This document shows positions 8,631 through 17,325 of a stretch of 64,000 bases of DNA, piece by piece. Within the stretch, counting starts at the first letter, position 1. The number at the start of each line of letters is the position of its first letter. The stretch comes from JASHVB01 sp035508435 (lineage in GTDB: Bacteria > Pseudomonadota > Alphaproteobacteria > Acetobacterales > Acetobacteraceae). The notes below the pieces were generated by a model. The model ran no database searches. It had not been told where the DNA came from and worked only from the letters and a program-made list of their open reading frames with translations. Location of the stretch: positions 18,556 through 82,555 of the forward strand of contig DATJNA010000140.1 in the NCBI GenBank assembly GCA_035508435.1, written 5' to 3'. The position numbers and the translations under genes were made by a program.

Positions 8631-9482
8631 ATGTTGGCATTTGGCGCCTCGATGTTCTTCACCGAATACTCCATGCGGCCGGACGAACTGGCCAAGGCGC
8701 TGGAACAGCGTGGGTTCGAGTCGGTGTGGGCGCCGGAGCATTCGCATATTCCCCTCAGCCGCAAAACGGCGCCCGCGGGCGGGGGCGAGTTGGCCAGGAA
8801 ATACTACGACACCATGGACCCGTTCGTGACGCTGACCGCCGCGGCGATGGCGACCCGCACGCTGAAGGTCGGCACCGGCGTCTGCCTGGTGGCGCAGCGC
8901 GATCCGATCCAGACCGCCAAGCTGGTGGCCTCGATCGACCAGGTCTCCGGCGGGCGGTTTCTGTTTGGCATCGGCAACGGCTGGAACCAGGACGAAATGG
9001 AAAACCATGGCACCGCCTTCGCCAACCGCCACAAGCTGGCGCGCGAACGGGTGGAGGCGATGAAGGCGATCTGGACCCGGGACGCGGCCGAATATCACGG
9101 CGAGTTCGTCAATTTCGAGCCGATGGCGAGCAATCCGAAGCCGGTGCAGAAGCCGCATCCGCCGGTGATCGTCGGCGGCGCCTTTCCCTATTCCGCGCGC
9201 CGCGCGATCCGCTACGGCGAAGGCTGGATCCCGCATGCAGCGCGCGGCAGCTACGCCGAGATCGCCGACATGATTCCCGAGTTCCGCAAGATGGCGACGG
9301 CCGCCGGGCGCGATCCTGGCTCGATCGAGATCACCGTGTGGTTTCCAAAATCCGATGCGGACCTGATGAAGCGCTACGCCGATCTCGGTGTGAAACGCGT
9401 GGTGTTCAATCTGGAATCGGAGAAGGCGGATAAGATCCTGCCGGCGATCGACGCCTGGGAGAAGGTGATGCGCGCGGTGTGA
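8631..9482 (+). CDS. LLM-class flavin-dependent oxidoreductase (luciferase-like)
   Basis: A 283-residue TIM-barrel luciferase-like monooxygenase of the F420/FMN class. Family marks seen are the N-terminal FFTEYSMRPDELAKALEQRG, an early WAPEHSH segment with conserved His, a KVGTGVCLV strand, DQVSGGRFLFGIGNGWNQDEM, PPVIVGG and a C-terminal FNLESEKADKILP. The ATG at 8631 has GGAGGA 5-7 bp upstream. The frame continues 5' to 8520, but that extension has no ribosome-binding site. Substrate unknown. It is divergent from the peptide-type transporter and convergent with the SDR gene. Confidence 0.9.
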   Translation: MLAFGASMFFTEYSMRPDELAKALEQRGFESVWAPEHSHIPLSRKTAPAGGGELARKYYDTMDPFVTLTAAAMATRTLKVGTGVCLVAQRDPIQTAKLVASIDQVSGGRFLFGIGNGWNQDEMENHGTAFANRHKLARERVEAMKAIWTRDAAEYHGEFVNFEPMASNPKPVQKPHPPVIVGGAFPYSARRAIRYGEGWIPHAARGSYAEIADMIPEFRKMATAAGRDPGSIEITVWFPKSDADLMKRYADLGVKRVVFNLESEKADKILPAIDAWEKVMRAV

Positions 9483-9498
9483 TCCAAAAAGGTGGGGT

Positions 9499-10218
9499 CT
9501 ATAGCGCCAGGCTGCCGACGCTGGTGCCGCCGCACACGAACAGGGTCTGGCCGGTGATGAAGCCGCTGGCGGGGTCGGCCAGGAACGATACCGCGCGTGC
9601 AACGTCGTCGGGCTGGCCGAGGCGCCGCACCGGGATGCTGTGCGCCAGCGCCTCGATGCGAGGATCGCCCGACGGCAGCACGTCATGGAACATGGCGGTA
9701 CCGGCGATCGGGCCGGGCGCGATGGCATTGACGGTGATACCGTCGGGCCCGAGTTCCAGCGCCCAGGTGCGCGTCAGGCCGATCAGGCCGGCCTTGGTCG
9801 CGGCATAGGCGGTGCGTGTCGCCAGCCCGAGCGCCGCGCGCGAAGAGATCAGCACAATCCGCCCGAAGCGTTCGGCACGCATCGCCGGCAAAGCAGCCTG
9901 GACCAGGATCAGCGCCGCGCCCAGATGCAGGCGCGCGAGAGACGCAAGGTCCGCCGGGTCGGCCTGGTCGACCGGCGCGGCACGAATGGCGCCCGCATTG
10001 TGCACCAGCGTGGTGACTGGCTCGCGCGTCGCTTCGGCCGCCGCTTGCCGCGTGGCGGCTTCGTCGGACAGGTCGACCGTGATACAGCGCAGCCGCGCAT
10101 GCTCTGCCACGCCGGGTTGGCGGTCCAACGACACGACCTCGTACTGCGCGTCCAGCAACGCCTGGCAGATGGCGCGACCAATGCCGGCACTGCCGCCGGT
10201 GACGAGAGCGCGTTTCAT
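9499..10218 (-). CDS. SDR-family NAD(P)-dependent oxidoreductase
   Basis: Classical short-chain dehydrogenase, 239 residues. It has the cofactor-binding TGGSAGIG (about 7-14), the NAG motif in VHNAGAI, catalytic Ser in ISSRAALG, the YAATK catalytic pair (YxxxK) and a NAIAPGPI segment. Start 10218 overlaps the stop of the DUF35 gene as ATGA. It is the last gene of the leftward catabolic cluster. With the coupled thiolase-fold and DUF35 genes it could be the 3-hydroxyacyl dehydrogenase or ketoreductase step of a side-chain degradation route (inference). Confidence 0.92.
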   Translation of the reverse strand: MKRALVTGGSAGIGRAICQALLDAQYEVVSLDRQPGVAEHARLRCITVDLSDEAATRQAAAEATREPVTTLVHNAGAIRAAPVDQADPADLASLARLHLGAALILVQAALPAMRAERFGRIVLISSRAALGLATRTAYAATKAGLIGLTRTWALELGPDGITVNAIAPGPIAGTAMFHDVLPSGDPRIEALAHSIPVRRLGQPDDVARAVSFLADPASGFITGQTLFVCGGTSVGSLAL

Positions 10219-10520
10219 GTCGCCTCCAGCAATGCATCGGCGTTGCGCCGCACCTGCACGACATCGCCGGCGGCGGCTTGCGCGGCAAGCAGGCATAGTG
10301 CGATGGGGCCGGCATCGAGACGCACCAGGCCGAGTACCAGCGGCAGGCGCGAACGGAACGCCTGATCGTTGCTGTGACGTAATAATGTGCGCGCCATGAC
10401 GCGGCCGGACAGGAATTCCGCGCTTTCGCATGCCAGGCGGTCGGACAGGCAGGTGCCGCAAACCTCGCGCGGCGGATATTGCGCGGTGCCGCAGTCGGTG
10501 CAGCGTTGCAGCCGGATCAT
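10215..10520 (-). CDS. DUF35 OB-fold zinc-ribbon protein
   Basis: A 101-residue protein with an N-terminal rubredoxin-like zinc ribbon (Cys residues in CTDCGTAQ and CGTC, about 7-23), then an OB-fold domain. DUF35 proteins act as partners of thiolase-superfamily enzymes, shuttling or positioning acyl-CoA. Here the gene overlaps the thiolase-fold gene by 4 bp and the SDR gene by 4 bp. The start at 10520 gives MIRLQRC, and the longer frame in this area is an out-of-frame shadow. Confidence 0.87.
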   Translation of the reverse strand: MIRLQRCTDCGTAQYPPREVCGTCLSDRLACESAEFLSGRVMARTLLRHSNDQAFRSRLPLVLGLVRLDAGPIALCLLAAQAAAGDVVQVRRNADALLEAT

Positions 10521-11680
10521 GCGCGCCCCAGCACGGCGGCAGCGGTGCACAGGCCGCGGTCGTAGTTGATCATGCCGAAGCCGCTGACCAGGGCATGGCG
10601 CGCGTCGGTGACCTGGCGTCCTTCGGCTGCGCCGAGCAATTGCCGCATCGCCTCCACCAGGCCGAGATAGCCGCCGGCCGCGCCAGCCTGTCCCATCGAC
10701 AACTGGCCGCCACCGGTATTGTGCGGCAGGCTGCCTGCGATGGTGAAATCGTTGCGCCGCACGAAGGCGGGCGCCTCGCCTTGCGGGCACAGGCCGAGCC
10801 CCTCGAATTGCAGCATCGAAATGACGCAGTAATCGTCGTAGGTCTGCACAAGCTGCACGTCGCCGGGACCGATGCCGGCCTGTGCCCACAGCGCGTCGCG
10901 GTCCATGACCCAGCCGCCGCGCAACTGCACCGGATCGTCCGGAAAGGCGTTATGCCGCTCGATCGCGCCGAGGATGCGCACGAACGGCAGGTTCAGGGCG
11001 CGGGCGCGCGATTCCGCCATCACCAGGAAACCATCGGCGCCGGCGCAGGGCATGACGCAATCGAGCAAGTGCAGCGGCTCGGATATCGGGCGCGCGGCGA
11101 GATATTGCCCGAGCGTAAGGGGGGTTCGCAACAATGCGAGCGGATTGCGCTGCGCATTGGTGCGCTGCGCCACGGCGAGCTTGCCGAAATCCTCACGCGT
11201 GGCGCCGGTGGCACGCATATACGCATCCGCGATCAGCGCGAAACTGGCGTTGGGGCCGCCGGCGCCATAGGGGTAGACCGCGTCGCGCGAAAAGCTGCTG
11301 AAGGCGGCGAGCAAATCGCGGAAACTGGTGTCGTTGGCGGTATCGCCCGCGATGCAGGCGACGATGTCCGCATCGCCCGCCTGCACGGCACGCGCGGCGC
11401 GACGCAGCGCGATGATGCCGCAGGCGCCGCCCATCGGCAGCCATTCCAGGAACCGCGGCGAGAGGTTGACATGCTGGGTGAAGGCCACCGCGGTGTCGGG
11501 CTGCAGCGTGAAGCTGGAGACGCAGAGGCCGTCGATGGCGGATTTCGCGACCCCGGCCGCATCCAGCAAACGCCGTAGCGCACGGGCGAGGAACCAGGCG
11601 GCGCCATGCTGCGAACGGCGGACATAGGGCTCGGTGACCGGGCAGCAGAGGGCGATGCTGCGATAGAGTTGCGGGGTCAT
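10517..11680 (-). CDS. Thiolase-superfamily protein (lipid-transfer thiolase / Ltp2-like)
   Basis: A 387-residue protein of the SCP-x/lipid-transfer thiolase type, with MGGACGIIALRRAARAV near the normal nucleophile region, TYDDYCVISMLQFEGLG and a C-terminal NTGGGQLSMGQAGAAGG glycine loop. In degradative thiolases that loop carries a catalytic His (GHPxG type); here a Gln stands in its place. Thiolase-fold proteins that pair with a DUF35 partner and lack the usual His include the retro-aldolases of steroid side-chain degradation (Ltp2). An aldolase role is therefore as likely as thiolysis. Coupled by ATGA to the DUF35 gene. Confidence 0.85.
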   Translation of the reverse strand: MTPQLYRSIALCCPVTEPYVRRSQHGAAWFLARALRRLLDAAGVAKSAIDGLCVSSFTLQPDTAVAFTQHVNLSPRFLEWLPMGGACGIIALRRAARAVQAGDADIVACIAGDTANDTSFRDLLAAFSSFSRDAVYPYGAGGPNASFALIADAYMRATGATREDFGKLAVAQRTNAQRNPLALLRTPLTLGQYLAARPISEPLHLLDCVMPCAGADGFLVMAESRARALNLPFVRILGAIERHNAFPDDPVQLRGGWVMDRDALWAQAGIGPGDVQLVQTYDDYCVISMLQFEGLGLCPQGEAPAFVRRNDFTIAGSLPHNTGGGQLSMGQAGAAGGYLGLVEAMRQLLGAAEGRQVTDARHALVSGFGMINYDRGLCTAAAVLGRA

Positions 11681-11708
11681 TGCGGCGTCAGCAAGTACAT
11701 GCTCGCCG

Positions 11709-11818
11709 ATGTCATTGCCAGGAGCGGAGCGACAAAGCAGGCTGGGTCATGAGCGCGCAGGTCATGACCGAGGTTGCTGCGTCCCGCCACGCCTTGCTCG
11801 CGGTCCTCGCCATGACAT
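11709..11818. repeat. Dispersed inverted-repeat element ending in GTCATTGC-like arms
   Basis: The 140-bp gap between the dioxygenase beta-subunit and thiolase genes is filled by an element whose ends are imperfect inverted copies: ATGTCATTGCCAGGAGCG on the left, and on the right the complement of ATGTCATGGCGAGGACCGCG. A related copy is at 17204-17295. It is not coding. It looks like a REP/MITE-type repeat separating two parts of the cluster. Confidence 0.6.
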
Positions 11819-11822
11819 GTGG

Positions 11823-12287
11823 CTACAGAAACAACTGAATCGACGGCAGCGCGGCGTCGCAATTCAGCAGATCCACGCGCTTCAACTTTATTCTCAGCAC
11901 TCCGCCTTGCTCCACCAGGCGATGCCAGGCGACCCCGGTCAACATCTGCATCGCGTCGCCACGCGCCTCGGCATAGTGGAACGCAGTGCGGGTGAGCCAG
12001 CCGTTGCCGTCGTGGCTTTCGATCTCCGGCGCCTGCAACACGTGCTGGCTCCAACTCTCCGGATGCTGCGACGGCGGGCGGCGGCGCAGACGCTCGATGC
12101 GCAGTCGCAGCAGGAGCTTGTCCTCATGGGCGAGGGAGGTATGAAACTCGGCGTCGGGCTGGTTGCGCGTCAGTGGCACCCAATAGTATGCGTCTTCATT
12201 AAACAGTGAGTACCATTCGTCCCAGCGTTTCTCGTCCAGCAGACGTGCCTCGCGATAGAGGAAGCGGACGACGTCGGCCTCGGTCAT
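11823..12287 (-). CDS. Aromatic-ring-hydroxylating dioxygenase, beta subunit
   Basis: A 154-residue small subunit of a Rieske non-haem iron oxygenase, with the NTF2-like fold of the family. Seen: the N-terminal helix FLYREARLLDEKRWDEWYSLF, then EDAYYWVPL, a basic LRLRIERLR strand and TRTAFHYAEAR. Start 12287 (MTEADVV) overlaps the stop of the alpha-subunit gene as ATGA. The beta subunit is structural; chemistry is in the alpha subunit. No reductase or ferredoxin gene for electron supply is found next to the pair. Confidence 0.9.
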   Translation of the reverse strand: MTEADVVRFLYREARLLDEKRWDEWYSLFNEDAYYWVPLTRNQPDAEFHTSLAHEDKLLLRLRIERLRRRPPSQHPESWSQHVLQAPEIESHDGNGWLTRTAFHYAEARGDAMQMLTGVAWHRLVEQGGVLRIKLKRVDLLNCDAALPSIQLFL

Positions 12288-13591
12288 GCGGCACCCATGA
12301 ACTGCGCCCAGGCGCGGAACTGGTTGCGCATGGAGATTTCGCTGGTGCCGTTCACGGTCAGATCGTGCGCGTCGCGTTCCTCGGAGTGGTAGTCGCGGTG
12401 CAGGCTGATCCACTCGTTGCTGTCGGCGGCAAGGCCCTCCTGGATCAGTCGGTAGCATTGCTGGTCGTCATGCCCGACCACCGACAGCGGCGAGTTGATC
12501 AGACGCGTGTAGGTGACATTGCGCTTGAAGAAGATGTCGGGCGCGCCCTTCAGGCGGAAGCTCCAGCTTTCGATCAGCGTCTTGTCCACGGCGATGGGTC
12601 GCACCACGCGAATGGTCTGAATCGCGCCTTTGATGGTCAGGCTGGGGTAATAGACGGTGTTGTGACGCACCGTGCCCAGGATATCTTTTGCGCGCGCCTC
12701 GCCATAAGCACGCTGCATCGCCGCTTCATAATCCGGCACCGCGGCGTAGGCCGAATGGATGGAGAAATGCACCCCGGAGTACGAGTGCCCATTGTGGAAC
12801 ACTCGCACGCCCATCTTGTCGAAGAAGTCATGGCCGGCGGCAAACGGCAGCAATTGCTCGATCGCCATCGGCTTTGGTGCATCCGCCGGCTGGTCGGCCC
12901 AAAGTTGCTTCGCGGTCCCGGCCGAGGATTCATGGGCCGCCATAGGGTGCATCGTGTCGTTCAAATTCTCGACGAACATCTTCCAGTTGCTGTCGTGCAT
13001 GTAGCGCAGCACGCCGCCGGCGACTTCCATCTCGCCATCCGGCGAGCGATCCACCATATAGTCGATCGAGGACAGCGATTCGCCGAAAAACGCCCGAAAG
13101 TCCGGCCCTTGCTCGCTCAAGCGGGCGAACACGAAGCCGCGGTAGGTTTCCGACGAAACCGTGCGCAGTCCGCCCGCGGCCTCGCAGTTCGCGAGGCCGG
13201 TGCCCTCGTATCCCTGGCGGAACGGGATGGCGGCGATCGAGCCGTCCATCCGATAGCTCCAGTTATGATACGGACAACGAATGAAGCGGCCGGCGTTGCC
13301 GGACCAGTCGGACACGAGCTTTGCGCCCTTGTGCGCGCAGCGATTGCGCAGGACGCGCACGTCGCCGTCCGGCTGGCGGATCATCAGCACCGGCACCGTG
13401 CCGACGTTGCATGTCATGAAGTCGCCGACCGCGGGCACCTGGCTGGTGTGGCCGATATAGATCCAGGTGCGCGGCCACAGCCGCTCCATCTCCAGGCGGA
13501 AGATCTCGGGGTCGGTATAAACGTCGCGATGCACCGCGTCATCGCGCAGCAACGCCCGCAGCGCCGCCGGATCTTCGCGATAACGATTCAT
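12284..13591 (-). CDS. Aromatic-ring-hydroxylating dioxygenase, alpha subunit (Rieske)
   Basis: A 435-residue catalytic subunit. The Rieske [2Fe-2S] ligands are Cys85-x-His87 (RCAHKG) and Cys106-x2-His109 (CPYHNW). The mononuclear iron site is visible as ENLNDTMHPMAAHES, with two His separated by four residues; a distal carboxylate is expected near the C-terminus. Such enzymes insert O2 into an aromatic ring, giving cis-dihydrodiols or phenols. Coupled by 4-bp overlaps to the beta subunit downstream and the IorB-like gene upstream, so one transcript is likely. Substrate not determinable. Confidence 0.93.
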   Translation of the reverse strand: MNRYREDPAALRALLRDDAVHRDVYTDPEIFRLEMERLWPRTWIYIGHTSQVPAVGDFMTCNVGTVPVLMIRQPDGDVRVLRNRCAHKGAKLVSDWSGNAGRFIRCPYHNWSYRMDGSIAAIPFRQGYEGTGLANCEAAGGLRTVSSETYRGFVFARLSEQGPDFRAFFGESLSSIDYMVDRSPDGEMEVAGGVLRYMHDSNWKMFVENLNDTMHPMAAHESSAGTAKQLWADQPADAPKPMAIEQLLPFAAGHDFFDKMGVRVFHNGHSYSGVHFSIHSAYAAVPDYEAAMQRAYGEARAKDILGTVRHNTVYYPSLTIKGAIQTIRVVRPIAVDKTLIESWSFRLKGAPDIFFKRNVTYTRLINSPLSVVGHDDQQCYRLIQEGLAADSNEWISLHRDYHSEERDAHDLTVNGTSEISMRNQFRAWAQFMGAA

Positions 13592-15048
13592 GCGTCCGCC
13601 AAAGCCTTGGTCAGCGCCTGGCTGCTGTCATCCGCCAGCGCCGCGTCGCATAGCGCGGTGAGGCGCGCACCGGCGTCCGCGGTGCCACCAAGCCGGTCGG
13701 CCGCCTGCATCACGCGCTGGAAACTTGCCCAGCCGCGCGCATGGGTATCGCCATAGCCCTTCACCAGCCGCTGACAGCGCGCCACCGCCAGCGCGAGGTC
13801 GGGATCACTCTGCTTCGTCGTTTCGATCTGCCGCAGCCACGCCTCGATCCGCGCTTGCTCTTCCACATAACGCAGAGTGGTGCGGCGGAAGCGCCGCAAC
13901 GACGCGATACCGCGCAACAGGAGGAAGCCGCGCACCGACGTGGTTTCGACGTGGCGCCCCTGCGCGGTCAGGCGCTCCACCAAGCGCCGAGGCGCGCGGG
14001 ATCGCAGCAGCCAGCGGCCAAGCGGCGCCGGCAGCGTGTCGGCGACTTCCTGCACGCGCGGGTGCATGAACTCGGTAATGCGCAGCAGCTGCCCCGGCTC
14101 CACTCGCACTTCGCTGCGCACACGTGTCAGGCGGCTGGCGCGGGTCTTCAAATCCGCGACGCGGATCGTGTCCTCGTAGCTCATCCACAGGGCGAGATGA
14201 CGGGCAGTTTCCGTCAGCAACGGACCATCGAGTTGCAGACGCGCCAGCCGGTCGCGATAGAGCTGCGCGTACGCCGCATCCTGGTAATCTGTCAGGCGGC
14301 GGACGCCCTCCTCGATGATCGCGTCGGCCTCGCCTGGTCGCTTCGCATCCGGCAGATTCGCTTCTGTTAGCGGTGCAATCGGCGTGGCCACGGGCGAAAC
14401 CGCCGCATCGAACCCCGCGGCGAATGCGGTCAGGCTGGCCTGCACGCCGACGCCGGCATGGCGGATGGCCGCTTCGAACGCCTCGCGCGGCAGCGGCAAC
14501 GCGCCCGATCCGGCGACGGCGCCCAGCAACACGGCGCTCAGATGCGCGCCGTGCGCATCGGCCAGCGACTGCATGTCGGCTGCGACGACCTGTCGCGCCG
14601 CCGACCGGCAGGTTGCCAGCAGCGTATCGGCATCCACGCGCCCGTCGCCCATCGCGATTTTCTCGGTCATCGCGAATACGCGGTGGGTGGAGAAGACGAA
14701 CGTGCCATGCTCTGGACTGACCAGCCCGCGCTGGATTGCGCGTCCCGCCTCCATCAGTTCCGACGCGATCACCAGATCGACGTCGCCCGGCGCGGGCATC
14801 AGCGCCAGCACGGGCTGTTGCCCCGCCGCTTCAGCGAGCGGGAACAGCTCCAGATAGTAGATCGTCGCGCCGGTACGCTGCGCGACACCGGGCACGGACG
14901 TCGATTGCCCGATGAACCCGCTGTTTTCCGCGGCTTCGAGCAACCAGTCGGCCAGCACGCCGCCACCCTCGCCGCCCATTGCCAGAATCGCCACCGTCAG
15001 CGCGCGGGCACCGATCGCGGCATCGCGCGGGAGCGGGCCCTCAGGCAT
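13588..15048 (-). CDS. iorB: Indolepyruvate ferredoxin oxidoreductase, beta-type subunit (IorB-like)
   Basis: A 486-residue protein. Its N-terminal ~190 residues match the gamma/beta domain of 2-oxoacid:acceptor oxidoreductases (LAMGGEGGGVLADWLLEAAE, then SVPGVAQRTGATIYYLEL). The remainder is a long helical extension seen in aerobic proteobacterial IorB-like proteins (DUF6537-type, from memory). With the alpha subunit it would oxidatively decarboxylate an arylpyruvate to an aryl-acetyl-CoA. It overlaps the alpha gene by 8 bp and the dioxygenase alpha gene by 4 bp. Confidence 0.88.
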   Translation of the reverse strand: MPEGPLPRDAAIGARALTVAILAMGGEGGGVLADWLLEAAENSGFIGQSTSVPGVAQRTGATIYYLELFPLAEAAGQQPVLALMPAPGDVDLVIASELMEAGRAIQRGLVSPEHGTFVFSTHRVFAMTEKIAMGDGRVDADTLLATCRSAARQVVAADMQSLADAHGAHLSAVLLGAVAGSGALPLPREAFEAAIRHAGVGVQASLTAFAAGFDAAVSPVATPIAPLTEANLPDAKRPGEADAIIEEGVRRLTDYQDAAYAQLYRDRLARLQLDGPLLTETARHLALWMSYEDTIRVADLKTRASRLTRVRSEVRVEPGQLLRITEFMHPRVQEVADTLPAPLGRWLLRSRAPRRLVERLTAQGRHVETTSVRGFLLLRGIASLRRFRRTTLRYVEEQARIEAWLRQIETTKQSDPDLALAVARCQRLVKGYGDTHARGWASFQRVMQAADRLGGTADAGARLTALCDAALADDSSQALTKALADA

Positions 15049-17155
15049 GGGTGGCCGGCGCCAGCCAGCCGATCACGCGCGCGGCAAGCCTGCCCCGCCA
15101 GCGTTCCCAGCGGTTCGGGTTAGAAATGATCTGGGCGCGATAAAATGACGGGCAAAGAACAGCGGCGTGCGACACTTCGCCGCACAGGCCGCAGCCGACG
15201 CAACTGTCCTGCACCGCCGCCACCGGATCCTGACGCAGCGGATCGGGGTTCGGCTTCACCGTCAGTGACGGGCAGCCGGACAGGCGGATGCAGGAATGAT
15301 CACCGGTGCAGGTGTCACTATCGACGCCGAAACGTTCGCGCACCACGCGCTGGCCGGCCTGGACGGCCTTCGCCGCCAACGGTCGTTCGCGCCGCTGGCG
15401 GTTCAGCATGCATTCTGAGGACGCGACGATGACCTTGGGGCCTGTCTCGCGCGTGGTCAGCGCCTCCTTCAGCACATCGCGCATGCGCGCCACGTCGTAG
15501 GTGCGGGTGATCTCGCGCACCCATTTCACGCCCACGCCACGCACGGCGCGCGCGATCGGATTATTGGTGGCGCGGCGGCTCCGCGCGCGCGAGGACAGCA
15601 GATCCTGCCCGCCGGTCGCGGCGGAATAGTAGTTGTCCACCACGACGAGCACGTTGTCGGTCTGGTTGAACACGGCGTTGCCGACCGATGATGCCAGCCC
15701 ATTGTGCCAGAATCCGCCATCGCCCATCACGCTGATGGTGCGGCGGCTGGCATTCTTCGCGTTCAGCGCCGCGGCGCCGGCCCAGCCGAGGCCATAGCCC
15801 ATCGTTGTTGCGCCGATATTGAACGGTGGCAGAATCGAGAACAGGTGACAGCCGATATCACAACTGACGTGATGCGGGCCGAGCTCGCGCTCGACCAGCT
15901 TCATCGCGGTGAAGATCGGACGCTCGGGACAGCCGGTGCAGAAGCTGGGCGGGCGCGGATGCACCAGCTTTTCCAATCCCGGCGGTTGCGCCGGTGCCGG
16001 TGACCGCGGCGTGTTCGGGCGCAGACCGGGCAGATAGCAGCCGACGAATGCCTCGACCCCGGCGCGCATGACGCTGGCGGTGTATTCGCCCGCCATGGTC
16101 AGCATGTCCTTGCCGTGCACCTTGGTTTGCAGATCCGCCTTGCGCAGGATCACATTGATGGCTTGTTCGAGGAATTCCGGCTGGCTTTCCTCCACCATCA
16201 GCACGGCGCGCTTGCCCGCGCAGAAGCGCGTGACTTCCTCGTCCACCAGCGGATAGGTGACGTTCAGCACGTAAAGCGGAATGCGGCTGTTGCCGAACGC
16301 GTCCGACAGGCCCAGCAACTGCAACGCGCGAATCAGGCCGTTATACATGCCGCCTTGCAGGATGATGCCGATATCCTGCGCACCATCGTTGAACACCTCA
16401 TTCAGCATATTCTCGACAATGAACTGCCTCGCCGCCGGCAGTCGTTCGCGAATCTTCTCCTGCTCTTGGCTATAACTCGCCGGCGGCAGCACGATGCGGC
16501 TGACGTCGCGGCGCGGATTCTCCATCGCGTCCTTCAACCCGAACGCCGGCCGCACATTGTCCTTGGCCGTGAAGCGGCCGTGCACGTGGCAGGCGCGGAT
16601 GCGCACCTCGAGCATGACCGGCGTGTGGGAGGCTTCCGACAGTTCGAACCCTTTCTCCACCATATTCACAATGGTCGGCAGGTTCGGACGCGGATCCAGC
16701 AACCAGATCTGCGATTTCATGGCATAGGCGTGGCTACGCTCCTGCATGATGGAGCTGCCCTCGCCGTAGTCCTCGCCGATCACGATCAGCGCACCGCCGG
16801 TCACGCCGCCGGATGCGAGGTTGGATAGCGCATCGGATGCGACGTTGGTGCCGGCGGTGGATTTCCATGTCGCCGCGCCACGCAATGGATAGTTGACCGA
16901 GGCGGCGAGCGTTGCCGCGGCGGCCGCCTCGCTGGCCGAGGCTTCGAAATGCACGCCGAGCTCGTCCAGGATGTCCTCGGCGTCGGCCAGCACATCCATC
17001 AGGTGCGAGATCGGCGCTCCCTGATAACCGGCGACGTAGGAGACGCCCGATTGCAGCAGCGCCTTGGTGACCGCGAGGATGCCCTCGCCACGGAATTCTT
17101 CGCCCGCGCCGAGGCGGAGCTGTTGTACTTCCTTGCGAAAGGATCGTTCCGCCAT
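15041..17155 (-). CDS. iorA: Indolepyruvate ferredoxin oxidoreductase, alpha-type subunit (IorA-like)
   Basis: A 704-residue thiamine-diphosphate enzyme. The N-terminal pyrimidine-binding half includes GYQGAPISHLMDVL. The TPP-binding half holds GDGGFWHNGL and VDNYYSAATGGQ. Near the C-terminus are [4Fe-4S] cysteines in DTCTGDHSC, GCPSL and DSCVGCGLCGEV. Together these show an electron-transferring 2-oxoacid oxidoreductase for arylpyruvates. The start at 17155 (MAERSF) is preferred to 17233 because the extra 26 codons run into a dispersed repeat. It suggests an amino-acid-derived aryl-acetyl-CoA feeds this cluster (inference). Confidence 0.9.
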   Translation of the reverse strand: MAERSFRKEVQQLRLGAGEEFRGEGILAVTKALLQSGVSYVAGYQGAPISHLMDVLADAEDILDELGVHFEASASEAAAAATLAASVNYPLRGAATWKSTAGTNVASDALSNLASGGVTGGALIVIGEDYGEGSSIMQERSHAYAMKSQIWLLDPRPNLPTIVNMVEKGFELSEASHTPVMLEVRIRACHVHGRFTAKDNVRPAFGLKDAMENPRRDVSRIVLPPASYSQEQEKIRERLPAARQFIVENMLNEVFNDGAQDIGIILQGGMYNGLIRALQLLGLSDAFGNSRIPLYVLNVTYPLVDEEVTRFCAGKRAVLMVEESQPEFLEQAINVILRKADLQTKVHGKDMLTMAGEYTASVMRAGVEAFVGCYLPGLRPNTPRSPAPAQPPGLEKLVHPRPPSFCTGCPERPIFTAMKLVERELGPHHVSCDIGCHLFSILPPFNIGATTMGYGLGWAGAAALNAKNASRRTISVMGDGGFWHNGLASSVGNAVFNQTDNVLVVVDNYYSAATGGQDLLSSRARSRRATNNPIARAVRGVGVKWVREITRTYDVARMRDVLKEALTTRETGPKVIVASSECMLNRQRRERPLAAKAVQAGQRVVRERFGVDSDTCTGDHSCIRLSGCPSLTVKPNPDPLRQDPVAAVQDSCVGCGLCGEVSHAAVLCPSFYRAQIISNPNRWERWRGRLAARVIGWLAPATHA

Positions 17156-17203
17156 CAGGGGAGCCCTCGGGGTCCGCGCGTCATCGCGAGGCGGGAACCA
17201 CTT

Positions 17204-17295
17204 GTCATTGCGAGGTCCGCGGGGCCGAGGCAACCCCGGTCACCGATGCGCAGGTTCGACCGAGATTGGTCCGGCGCTACGCGCTCTGCAATGAC
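17204..17295. repeat. Dispersed inverted-repeat element with GTCATTGC termini
   Basis: GTCATTGC at 17204-17211 and its exact complement GCAATGAC at 17288-17295 bound a GC-rich element, with inner segments such as GAGGTCCGC and GGCGCTACG. It occupies the space between the IorA-like and cyclase genes and resembles the element at 11709-11818. The family is a non-coding mobile or REP-type repeat. Confidence 0.6.
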
Positions 17296-17325
17296 GCTGT
17301 GGTGGCGCATGCGCATTGCCATCGT

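Noticed and set aside
12206..13756. A 516-codon open frame opposite the Rieske alpha subunit
   Set aside because: Antisense shadow. The sense frame carries all Rieske and mononuclear iron ligands.
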